Shown: piece by piece, positions 39,408 to 46,808 of the stretch
Layout: every line of letters starts with the position of its first letter
How positions within the stretch are numbered: the stretch's first letter is position 1
Source of the DNA: Clostridiales bacterium
GTDB taxonomy: Bacteria; Bacillota; Clostridia; Lachnospirales; Lachnospiraceae
Length of the DNA stretch: 46,808 nt
Assembly (NCBI GenBank): GCA_018365455.1
Contig: JAGZJZ010000049.1
Span: 1-46,808 of the forward strand
Direction: 5' to 3'
Position numbers and translations under genes: made by a program
The notes under the pieces: model-generated
The model's database searches: none
Told to the model about the DNA's origin: nothing
Seen by the model: the letters and a program-made list of their open reading frames with translations, nothing else

Positions 39408-42400
39408 TTACTGATTCCCAGTATTATTTCCAGATTTTCCAGATTCCTCATATTGGAATTCTTCATCAGGTGATTCATAGCTTTCCTCATATCCAGATTC
39501 TTCTTCTGATTCATAGCCTTCCTCATATCCAGATTCTTCTTCCTCTGATTCATAGCTTTCCTCATACTCAGATTCTTCCACCGCTGATTCATAGCTTTCC
39601 TCATACTCAGATTCTTCCACCGCAGGATCATAGTCTTCCTCATACCAAGACTCCCCCACAGGTTCATACTCTTCCTCATCCTCGTATTCGCCTGCAGCTC
39701 CATATCTTTCTACATATTCTGATTTCCCTGCATCTTCATAGCTATCCCCATGCCCATCTTCATCGTAATCGCCGGTCATGCTTTGATATTGATTATCAGA
39801 TATCTCGTCTTCGTCCAAACCATCCAGGTCTTCTTCTTCATTTCCAGGCAGTAACCCTTTTTTTCTTCTGCTTCTGCCTTCCAGCATAATGGTAATCATA
39901 AACAAAACGATGCTGGCAATGCTGATAAAGCTTCCTGACCAAAGGCCTTCGGGTGTAAAGTCCATGGTAATCTCGTGCTGTCCTTCACTTAAGTCAAATC
40001 CCATAAGTGCAGTACCAACCGCATACGTCTTAATCTCTTTGCCGTCAACTTTTACTTTCCATCCGGTATCATATGGAATTGAGGTTAGGAGGGTTCCAGC
40101 TGTTTTTACATCAATATTTCCTCTGATCTTTCCGTCTTCCGCCGTTGTTACATTCATTTGATTAGCGGAAAGCTTCTCATACATCCTGTTATAGTCTTCA
40201 TCCTTGCAGGTATAGACACGCACGCCCACCGGATTTTCATTTCCTTCTTTATAAGTGATGGTGACATTTGCTTTGCCGTCCTCGGTTACTCTTCCCAGAT
40301 CAAAGAGGTTACTGTTATACCCATTGATTGTCTTCTCGTACTGAGGTGTCTTGATCACCAGTTTTTCTACATTGGAGGTCATTTCCAGGTAGGTCTGTTC
40401 TCCCGGATGCAGACGGATAATATAGGTTGGTCCTTCTTCAATGTCATACTCTTCTCTCAGCGTATAGATAGGCTCGCTGCCCGTAGCCAGTCCTGCAAAC
40501 TGGTCCTGTATTTCCATTGGAACCAGTCCTTCGATCTGCCAGTCTTTAATCGCAGGATCTACCATAAAGCCAAGTGACAGTGCATTTTCATTTTTATAAA
40601 GTGCCAGCGGCTCTTCAAAACCAACACGGTTCATATTATAAAGAGTATCGGAATTGGCTTTGGAAACCAGATAACGGACACCGAATACATCACTGAACAA
40701 TTTTGTCATTCCGTTATAACCATTCTTGTTGGTTCGTGCCTCCATACCAATACCTTTACACATATTGACCGTTGCTGCAGGCATTGTGGATGAAAACAGC
40801 ACGACGCCGTTACCGCCCATGAACATTGTTTCATTGCGCATTCTCTGGCTGTCGATTTCACTTCGGAAAAAATCTTTATCTCCCTGTTCAGCCATTAATT
40901 TCTTATAAGCGCTCTGCTCATCTAAATACGTACTTCTTCCTACCGTTCCATTGCTGCAGACACCATAGATTCCCATGGTAATCATTTCTGCAAGCATGAT
41001 TCCCAGCACTGCGTTTGACACAATCAATGCACGCAGGCGGATAAAACGGTAAAGCAATAGCAAGATGCTGTAAATTACTAGCAGTCCCAGTGTAACCAGA
41101 TAGACATAGAGATCCCGTTCCCCTGCCTTTGTAATCATACAGTAGACCACAAACCCTATAGGCACCAGGCAGGATATGATGATTTTAACTACATGCATAT
41201 TCTTTACATGAGTAAACGCTTCGTACCCCATGACCAGAATTAAGCAGATATAAATAAAGGAAAAACGGTTTGGCAGTCCGTTCTGAGTATGGAATCCATG
41301 CCACACAAAGTTAAGCATATTGAAATTAAAGCTCAGCACCAAAAGTGCACAGAGCAATATTTTTGAAATACGTTCCCGCAGGCTTACTTTTTTATCCAGT
41401 ACATAAAGCACCACCAGAATCAGAATAATGACGCCGCAGTATGCATTTACCCCAGCCTGGTCATCCGCAATGTTAATGGGTTCCACAAATGCGAAATGGC
41501 TGGTGAGCTGATCAATTGTGCTGGTGAAGAACTTAATCTTATCCGGGAATCCGTTGTCATCCATGGATTCCGTAATTCCCAGTGCCCGGTAAGCCGGCAT
41601 CAGAACCAGAGCTGCCATTCCACCGCTGAGCAGTGCATACCATGCAAAGTTAATACCGGATTTAAAAAATGCCTTGATGGTAAATCTCTTTGCTGCAATC
41701 CACTGCACCAGAAAATACAGGCAGGAAAATAAACACAGCATAAAGCCAATATAATAGTTACAATAAAGCCCCAGAAACAGGGAAAGCCCAAAAGTTCTTC
41801 CGCTTTCTCCTTTTACAATCCGTTCGATGCCAAGCATAACAATTGGAAGCAGGGCAATGCTGTCCAGCCACATCAAATTGAAATAGTATCCAATCATAAA
41901 ACTGCTGAGTGCATACATCACGGCAAACACTACCGGAGTAAAGTTCTTTCCCTTATTCCGGGTGGTCAGGTAATATCCAAAGCAGCCTCCACACAATGCA
42001 ATTTTAAGAATGATCAGGTATGCCATTACATCCATCATATTCCTGGCTGGGAATAATACAATGAGAAAATTCAACGGGCTTGCCAGATAATAAGCATAAG
42101 TCGCCCAGAAATTATAACCCAGGCCTCCGCCAAAGGAATATAATAAGGACTCACTGGCTGCAAGCTTGTCATGAAAATCCGTAAAAAACGGCAGATACTG
42201 ATGCAGGGAATCGATGATCAGCACACCGTGGTCCCCAAATGGAAAGACTCCGTTGGCAATATAAGCAATGAACATCACGACTGCCGGAATTCCGGCTGAT
42301 GCAATGACACACCATTTCTTCGTCTTACGGATCTTTCTTTCTTTTTCCGTTAATTCTGCTATATCCTTCTTTTCTTTAAATACAAATGCTTTGCTGAAAA

Positions 42401-42773
42401 CATAATTTAATACTAATACAACTACCTGAATTACCAGTTTGGCAATTAAATCATTCATGCCCCAGACACAGCTAAGCAGGACGACACCAAATACCTCAAT
42501 ATACATGGTCAAAAGCCGCATTCCTACAAACTGCACACATTCTTTAATGACTTCCCAAACGGTATTTCGCTTACTCTCAAATACAAAGATCTTATTAACC
42601 ACATATGCAAACACAATCGCCAATAATATTGAGATAAAATTGGCTATGGTAATATCGATACCCATTATGGTACGCATAAGCGTATAAGAAAGCAGGTTAA
42701 CGAGTGTAGTACATCCGCCAAAGAAAATATAACGGACGGCCTGATTTTGAAACAATTTTTTTATCCAGTTCAT
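39408..42773 (-). CDS. GtrA-YfhO fusion membrane protein with acidic repetitive tail
   Basis: 1121 residues, GAGGAG before the ATG. Residues about 10-135 form a four-helix GtrA/GtcA domain (VRYIFFGGCTTLVNLLSYTL; FVFKEKKD end). After a charged linker, residues about 150-975 form a YfhO-type GT-C membrane protein of about 13 helices (FGDHGVLIIDSLHQYLPFF; SFGGGLGYNFWATYAYYLAS; DSIALLPIVMLGIER) and an outer domain (VPMEIQDQFAGLATGSEPIY; TSIPYDTGWKVKVDGKEIKT). In Bacillus and Listeria, GtcA, YfhO and CsbB together decorate lipoteichoic acid with GlcNAc. The last 135 residues are extremely rich in Glu, Tyr and Ser (SEYEESYES units). Function inferred: wall-polymer glycosylation. Confidence 0.9.
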   Translation of the reverse strand: MNWIKKLFQNQAVRYIFFGGCTTLVNLLSYTLMRTIMGIDITIANFISILLAIVFAYVVNKIFVFESKRNTVWEVIKECVQFVGMRLLTMYIEVFGVVLLSCVWGMNDLIAKLVIQVVVLVLNYVFSKAFVFKEKKDIAELTEKERKIRKTKKWCVIASAGIPAVVMFIAYIANGVFPFGDHGVLIIDSLHQYLPFFTDFHDKLAASESLLYSFGGGLGYNFWATYAYYLASPLNFLIVLFPARNMMDVMAYLIILKIALCGGCFGYYLTTRNKGKNFTPVVFAVMYALSSFMIGYYFNLMWLDSIALLPIVMLGIERIVKGESGRTFGLSLFLGLYCNYYIGFMLCLFSCLYFLVQWIAAKRFTIKAFFKSGINFAWYALLSGGMAALVLMPAYRALGITESMDDNGFPDKIKFFTSTIDQLTSHFAFVEPINIADDQAGVNAYCGVIILILVVLYVLDKKVSLRERISKILLCALLVLSFNFNMLNFVWHGFHTQNGLPNRFSFIYICLILVMGYEAFTHVKNMHVVKIIISCLVPIGFVVYCMITKAGERDLYVYLVTLGLLVIYSILLLLYRFIRLRALIVSNAVLGIMLAEMITMGIYGVCSNGTVGRSTYLDEQSAYKKLMAEQGDKDFFRSEIDSQRMRNETMFMGGNGVVLFSSTMPAATVNMCKGIGMEARTNKNGYNGMTKLFSDVFGVRYLVSKANSDTLYNMNRVGFEEPLALYKNENALSLGFMVDPAIKDWQIEGLVPMEIQDQFAGLATGSEPIYTLREEYDIEEGPTYIIRLHPGEQTYLEMTSNVEKLVIKTPQYEKTINGYNSNLFDLGRVTEDGKANVTITYKEGNENPVGVRVYTCKDEDYNRMYEKLSANQMNVTTAEDGKIRGNIDVKTAGTLLTSIPYDTGWKVKVDGKEIKTYAVGTALMGFDLSEGQHEITMDFTPEGLWSGSFISIASIVLFMITIMLEGRSRRKKGLLPGNEEEDLDGLDEDEISDNQYQSMTGDYDEDGHGDSYEDAGKSEYVERYGAAGEYEDEEEYEPVGESWYEEDYDPAVEESEYEESYESAVEESEYEESYESEEEESGYEEGYESEEESGYEESYESPDEEFQYEESGKSGNNTGNQ
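39471..39623 (-). repeat. Tandem repeat encoding the acidic tail (units 36, 39, 39 and 39 bp)
   Basis: Units start at 39471, 39507, 39546 and 39585, each with TGATTCATAGC on the plus strand. The last two are identical over all 39 bases. All units are multiples of three, so copy number can change without a frameshift. They encode 12-13-residue ESYES-type blocks. Confidence 0.9.
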
Positions 42774-42883
42774 TTTGCACTCCTCATTTAAAATACTGTC
42801 GTGTTAAGTATAGCTTTTGGTATTTGAAAAATCAACCATAATTGTGTGAAATCCCCTTAAAACTTCCTTAACATGGAAAAGGA

Positions 42884-42907
42884 TGAATGAATTTTCAAAC
42901 TGACTCT
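42884..42907 (+). repeat. Probable right-end remnant of the AGAGCG repeat
   Basis: GAATGAATTTTCAAACTGAC then TCT matches the right end GAATGAATTTTCAAACACGC then TCT of the full copies, with a small indel. It lies just before the addA stop codon on the plus coordinate. Confidence 0.45.
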
Positions 42908-42913
42908 TCCCCT

Positions 42914-45900
42914 CTATTTGATCCGGATTCCTTTCTGCAGCCAGAAGGAATAAAGTATCTTCTCTTTCACCTTTTTCTGGGTCATACGCTCCAGCGCCTG
43001 TGCATAATAGTCCAGCTGGATCTTATATTTATCCACCAGTATTTCTGCATGGTCTTCCGGTACATAATCTGTCTTATAGTCAACCAGAATTATTGCCTCA
43101 TCTTCGTAAAAAAATGCATCTATGATACCCTGAATCAACACCATTTCTTCATTTGACCAGGATTCTTTTATTTCAGAAGCCATAACGCCCAGGACAAATT
43201 GCTGTTCCCGGTACAGATTTCCCTCCTGTTCTGCCTTTGCCATCCGTTTTCCCAGAACTGAACCAGATAAACGTACAATTTTTCTTTTATCAATCAGATC
43301 TATTTCTTCCCGGGTCATTTTTCCTGCTTCCAGGAGCCGCTCAATCTGTGCATTCAGTTTCTGGCTTCCGGCAGCATCCGCAAAATTTAGTTCCTCCAGC
43401 AGCTTATGGTAAGCCGTACCACGCACTGCTCCGGGCACTTCGGTTTTCTGCTGCATAAACCTGGGTATCAGCGGAACAATATCCGGTTCTTCATAAATGA
43501 AAAACTCTTCCTCCCCGTATAGCAGGTTATCTGCGGACTGGCTGTATTTTTTCAGTTCCGAAACTGTAATTTTCCCATGAATATCCCCATCCTGTTCATA
43601 GGGGTATACCGGATCCATGCGCTTGTCCAGAGCTTCCAGCTGTTGCTCACTCAGCATCCGCTGTCCCCGCTCTAAAAGTTCTTCTTTGGAAACCTTGATT
43701 GCCATCTGATGAGCAGCCTCTCTGGTAACCAGTTCTTTCACCGGACATACCCGGATGGAAAAATAGGCTTCCTTCCGGTACAGTTCATGTGCAGGATCGT
43801 TCACAAATCCATATTCCTCCAATAACTTGCGTGCCGACTGGTGGCGCATAAGCGCAGGCATCACCCAGTCCAGATAGGATGACGCACCGGATAACTCGGT
43901 AAAAGAAATTTTTTCCTCTTCCCTGCGGCAGATCTGGCTCCATTTTTTTATCTTGTCAGCAATTTTCGTCACCGCACCGGTCATAATCAGTTTTTCTTTT
44001 GCTCTTGTGAAAGCCACATACAATACCCGCAGTTCTTCCCCCAGATTTTCATTGATGGTTTCCCGCTGAATGGTTTTCTTTAAAAGTGTAGGGCTTTTCA
44101 CACGAAGAACGGGATCAATATAATCGCAGCCAATCCCCAGATCCGGATGGAGCAGCACCCTGCTCCTGCTGTCCTGCTGGTTGAATGACTTGCCCATTCC
44201 CCCTGCAAATACGATTGGGAATTCCAGTCCCTTACTCTTATGAATACTCATAATCCGCACCGTATCTTCCTGTTCACCAATGGTACTCGCCTCGCCATAA
44301 TCCACATTGTATTTCTGTAAGTTCTCGATATAGCGGATAAAGTTAAACAGCCCCCGATAACTGGTAGTCTCATAAGTCATGGCTTTTTCCACCAGCATCT
44401 TCAGATTTGCCGTCCGCTGTTCTCCACCCGGCATCGCTGCTGCATAATCCCCGTATCCGGTGGAATCCAGTACCTGCCACAACAGTTCATGCATCGGTGT
44501 ATAGGGTACCAGCATGCGGAAATGATCCAGCATACGGAAAAATTTCTTTAACTTTTCTATTATGCCCTTTTGGCAGGCATCACCTTCATCCGGCTGAGAA
44601 GCATACAGCCTGCAGCATTCATAAAACGGCATATTTGGATTTAAGCTTTTAATAACAGCAAGTTCTTGTGTCTCCAGCCCCCCAATGGGAGACTTTAATA
44701 CTGCCGCCATGGGTATTTCCTGCCTTGGATTGTCCACAATTTTCAGAAAAGCCAGTATGGTCTGTATCTCCACCGTAGAAAAATATCCGGACTGTGACCC
44801 GGTATACGCCGGAATTCCCTGGCTTTCCAGCACTCTTGCAAAGGACTCCGCCCATCCGGAAATGGTACGCAGAAGAATTACTATGTCCCCATACCTGGCT
44901 TTTCGGTAGGTTCCCGTTGCTTTATCCAGCACATCCTCTTTACCCACTATCTCCAGAATACGGCTGCCGATTGCCCTGGCTTCCAGTTCTCTGGCATTCT
45001 CTTCCACATCCTCTACCACCTCATCTAACGTGTCCAGATCTACCAGAAGCATTTCCGTATTGGTAAATCCCTCCCCGTCAGCTTGTTTTTCCGGAAAAGC
45101 GGCGCCGGGATAAAGTGCCGCCTCCGCATCATACTGGATATTTCCAAGATATCTTGCCATAATCTGTTCAAAGATATAATTCACGCTGACCAGAACCTGG
45201 CTTCTGCTGCGGAAGTTTTTATGCAGGTCAATTCGCTGGCATTGGCTGTCCGTAACCGGATACGTATCATATTTTTCCATAAACAGTTCCGGCCTTGCCA
45301 GACGGAAACGGTAAATACTCTGCTTCACATCCCCCACCATAAAAATATTATATTTTCCCATGCATTTCTTAGATATGCTGGTAAGGATCAATTCCTGGAC
45401 CAGGTTGCTGTCCTGGTATTCATCAATCAGAATTTCTTCATAATGTTCTGCCAGATCCATTGCAATCTGCGTGGGCACTGCCTCCCCGTCCTTTTCCTCT
45501 ACCAGGATATCCAGGGCAAAATGCTCCAGGTCACTAAAATCCACCACGTTTTTTTCTCTCTTTTTCCCCGCATACCGCTCTGTAAATTCACATGCCAGGT
45601 CAATTAAGACGCCCATGACCTCTCTGCTTCCCTGTATATCGGAAATCACGGATTCTAAGCTTCCAAAAAAATACTGCTCCTGCAGTCCTTTCAGGCTTTT
45701 CTTCACCTGTTCCCGGATTGCTTTTACCTGTTCTTTTTTATTTTCAGAAACAGCTTCATCTTTTTTAGAAGAAAGCCTTGCATATTTGCCCATTTCGGCA
45801 AACGCCTGGGCATAATCCCGGTAATTGTCTGCCTGACGTATCTGCCGGATCATCGCCTGATCCTGGCATAATGCATCTTCATACATATAAGGTCCATCTT

Positions 45901-46621
45901 CCGACCTGGCAATGCGAAGTGCCTCTTCGGTCTTCTCTTCAATGTCCTCCAATTGACGCCTTAAGTTTTCCGTTAATTTCATCAGCCATTCCGACTGTAA
46001 AAATTCTTCCAAGGATTCTATTTCATATGCTTTCTTGCATTGCTGCAGCCATTTTTCAGGCCATGGATAGCTCATGGAGAAATTATAGAGTCCAAATATC
46101 AGATCCTCAATCCCCCGATCATTTTTTCCAAAGGCATAGCATTCAATAAATTTTAAAAACGCCTCATCTTTTTTCTCATAACAGTCTTCAATTAACTGTT
46201 CCGCCACATCACTTTTTAAAAGCTTCAGCTCTCCTTCATCCGCAACACGGAATCCCGGATCCAGCCCGATGGCATGAAAATGATTCCGAATCACATACTG
46301 GCAAAAGCTGTCAATGGTGGTAATCTGGGCATTGTGTACCAGAGTGAGCTGACGTTCCAGATGCACATCCAGCGGGTTTTCAGCAGCTTTACTATCCAGC
46401 GCCTTGGCAATACGTTCCCGCATCTCTCCAGCCGCCGCCTTGGTAAAGGTCACAATCAGCAGTTCATCAATATCAACGGGATGCTTTTTGTCCGTAACCA
46501 TCGTTACAATACGTTCCACCAGTACCGCGGTTTTACCTGATCCGGCTGCCGCCGATACCAGTATATTTCGATTTCTTAAGTCTATGACCTTCTGTTGGTC
46601 TTCGGTCCATGCTACGCCCAT
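42914..46621 (-). CDS. addA: Helicase-exonuclease AddAB, subunit AddA
   Basis: 1235 residues, normal for clostridial AddA. UvrD-type motor: Walker A LVSAAAGSGKTAVLVERI at about 22-39, ILIDEYQDSNLVQELIL, FMVGDVKQSIYRFRLARP, VRIMSIHKSKGLEFPIVFAG and ELRVLYVAFTRAKEKL. C-terminal RecB-type nuclease: RGTAYHKLLEELNF and IIDAFFYEDEAIILVDYKTD with the catalytic Asp and DYKT lysine. With AddB (expected just upstream, outside the window) it processes double-strand ends for recombination. The dispersed repeat lies 30 bases before its start codon. Confidence 0.97.
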   Translation of the reverse strand: MGVAWTEDQQKVIDLRNRNILVSAAAGSGKTAVLVERIVTMVTDKKHPVDIDELLIVTFTKAAAGEMRERIAKALDSKAAENPLDVHLERQLTLVHNAQITTIDSFCQYVIRNHFHAIGLDPGFRVADEGELKLLKSDVAEQLIEDCYEKKDEAFLKFIECYAFGKNDRGIEDLIFGLYNFSMSYPWPEKWLQQCKKAYEIESLEEFLQSEWLMKLTENLRRQLEDIEEKTEEALRIARSEDGPYMYEDALCQDQAMIRQIRQADNYRDYAQAFAEMGKYARLSSKKDEAVSENKKEQVKAIREQVKKSLKGLQEQYFFGSLESVISDIQGSREVMGVLIDLACEFTERYAGKKREKNVVDFSDLEHFALDILVEEKDGEAVPTQIAMDLAEHYEEILIDEYQDSNLVQELILTSISKKCMGKYNIFMVGDVKQSIYRFRLARPELFMEKYDTYPVTDSQCQRIDLHKNFRSRSQVLVSVNYIFEQIMARYLGNIQYDAEAALYPGAAFPEKQADGEGFTNTEMLLVDLDTLDEVVEDVEENARELEARAIGSRILEIVGKEDVLDKATGTYRKARYGDIVILLRTISGWAESFARVLESQGIPAYTGSQSGYFSTVEIQTILAFLKIVDNPRQEIPMAAVLKSPIGGLETQELAVIKSLNPNMPFYECCRLYASQPDEGDACQKGIIEKLKKFFRMLDHFRMLVPYTPMHELLWQVLDSTGYGDYAAAMPGGEQRTANLKMLVEKAMTYETTSYRGLFNFIRYIENLQKYNVDYGEASTIGEQEDTVRIMSIHKSKGLEFPIVFAGGMGKSFNQQDSRSRVLLHPDLGIGCDYIDPVLRVKSPTLLKKTIQRETINENLGEELRVLYVAFTRAKEKLIMTGAVTKIADKIKKWSQICRREEEKISFTELSGASSYLDWVMPALMRHQSARKLLEEYGFVNDPAHELYRKEAYFSIRVCPVKELVTREAAHQMAIKVSKEELLERGQRMLSEQQLEALDKRMDPVYPYEQDGDIHGKITVSELKKYSQSADNLLYGEEEFFIYEEPDIVPLIPRFMQQKTEVPGAVRGTAYHKLLEELNFADAAGSQKLNAQIERLLEAGKMTREEIDLIDKRKIVRLSGSVLGKRMAKAEQEGNLYREQQFVLGVMASEIKESWSNEEMVLIQGIIDAFFYEDEAIILVDYKTDYVPEDHAEILVDKYKIQLDYYAQALERMTQKKVKEKILYSFWLQKGIRIK

Positions 46622-46650
46622 GTCTACCTGTCCTCACTTTCTTCTTCGGT

Positions 46651-46808
46651 TAGAGCGTGTTTTAAAATTGCTTTCTGACAACTGTACGTCACACTTTGTG
46701 GGAGATTTATCCCGGATGAAGGGCGCGTAGCGGGCTACGTAACCTGAATTCGGGGCAAATATGCCGCTAAGTGGGGCGTGCAGATGGCGGGAATGAATTT
46801 TCAAACAC
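46651..46808 (+). repeat. Dispersed repeat, long form, second copy (cut by window end)
   Basis: Same order and left border (TAGAGCGTGTTTTAAAATTG) as the copy at 4497. The central core of about 57 bases is identical, with about ten changes in the flanks. The window ends at AAACAC, five or six bases short of the expected right end. Immediately upstream of addA. Confidence 0.85.

Noticed and set aside
39374..39703. 109-residue minus-strand reading with repeated MRKAMN units, looking like a basic repeat protein
   Set aside because: It is another frame of the tandem repeats encoding the acidic tail of the YfhO fusion protein; the repeats come from the DNA units, and no ribosome site precedes it.
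45083..45607. 174-residue open frame on the plus strand
   Set aside because: Antisense shadow of addA, without a ribosome site or recognisable motif.
1..46808. tRNA or rRNA genes
   Set aside because: No tRNA T-loop (GGTTCGANTCC-like) with matching acceptor stems and no rRNA signature was noticed on either strand; a covariance-model search would settle it.

Overview
The window looks like chromosome from a Lachnospiraceae-type Firmicute (Clostridia). Evidence: AddA and RecD2 instead of RecBCD, a murB-rapZ-whiA-HPr/Crh cluster, AGGAGG-type ribosome binding sites, moderate-to-low GC, and carbohydrate genes with YesM/YesN-type two-component control. Every convincing gene is on the minus strand, so transcription runs from high to low coordinates. 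I see no tRNA, rRNA, CRISPR array or intact transposase. Assignments rest on reading motifs by eye; no database search was run.

Layout in transcription order. (1) 46.8-42.8 kb: addA, preceded by a dispersed repeat, then a 1121-residue GtrA-YfhO fusion membrane protein with an acidic repetitive tail. (2) 39.1-37.6 kb: a PLP aminotransferase and a small orphan ORF. (3) 37.3-34.3 kb: murB, rapZ, whiA and a Crh-like HPr with Glu15 in place of the catalytic His. (4) 34.2-31.0 kb: a TPP riboswitch with its terminator, controlling a thiamine-pyrimidine ABC transporter (MTH1187-family protein, permease, NMT1/THI5-like binding protein, ATPase). (5) 30.7-28.6 kb: an AT-rich accessory patch with an ADP-ribosyltransferase-fold DUF3990/DUF3791 pair, a DUF5710 protein and a gutted pseudogene. 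(6) 28.5-23.4 kb: uvrB-uvrA with a promoter overlapped by a LexA-like box. (7) 23.3-4.9 kb: a carbohydrate-use region with an AraC regulator, GH78 alpha-L-rhamnosidase, ArsR-type regulator, two complete sugar ABC importers, a GH2 enzyme, a histidine kinase/response regulator pair and a glycoside-hydrolase pseudogene. (8) 4.5 kb to the left edge: mreB, recD2, comF and a cut-off membrane protein gene.

How the parts fit. The carbohydrate region reads as a locus for rhamnose-containing plant or host glycans: a rhamnosidase and a GH2 exo-enzyme, two lipoprotein-dependent importers without their own ATPases (probably served by a shared MsmX-like ATPase), and three regulators. Downstream of the second importer's promoter (TTGACA-N17-TAATAT) lie three copies of one 11-mer, TTATTTAAACA, two of them forming a perfect palindrome. 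That is a likely repressor operator, most simply for the adjacent ArsR-type protein.

Most worth a second look: a repeat family with AGAGCGTGTTT terminal inverted repeats in a 164-bp form (one copy in the mreB leader, one before addA) and a 75-bp form, plus end remnants; two genes reduced to head-plus-tail remnants by internal deletion; the GtrA-YfhO fusion; the Glu15 HPr; and the DUF3990/DUF3791 pair as a candidate toxin-antitoxin-like module.
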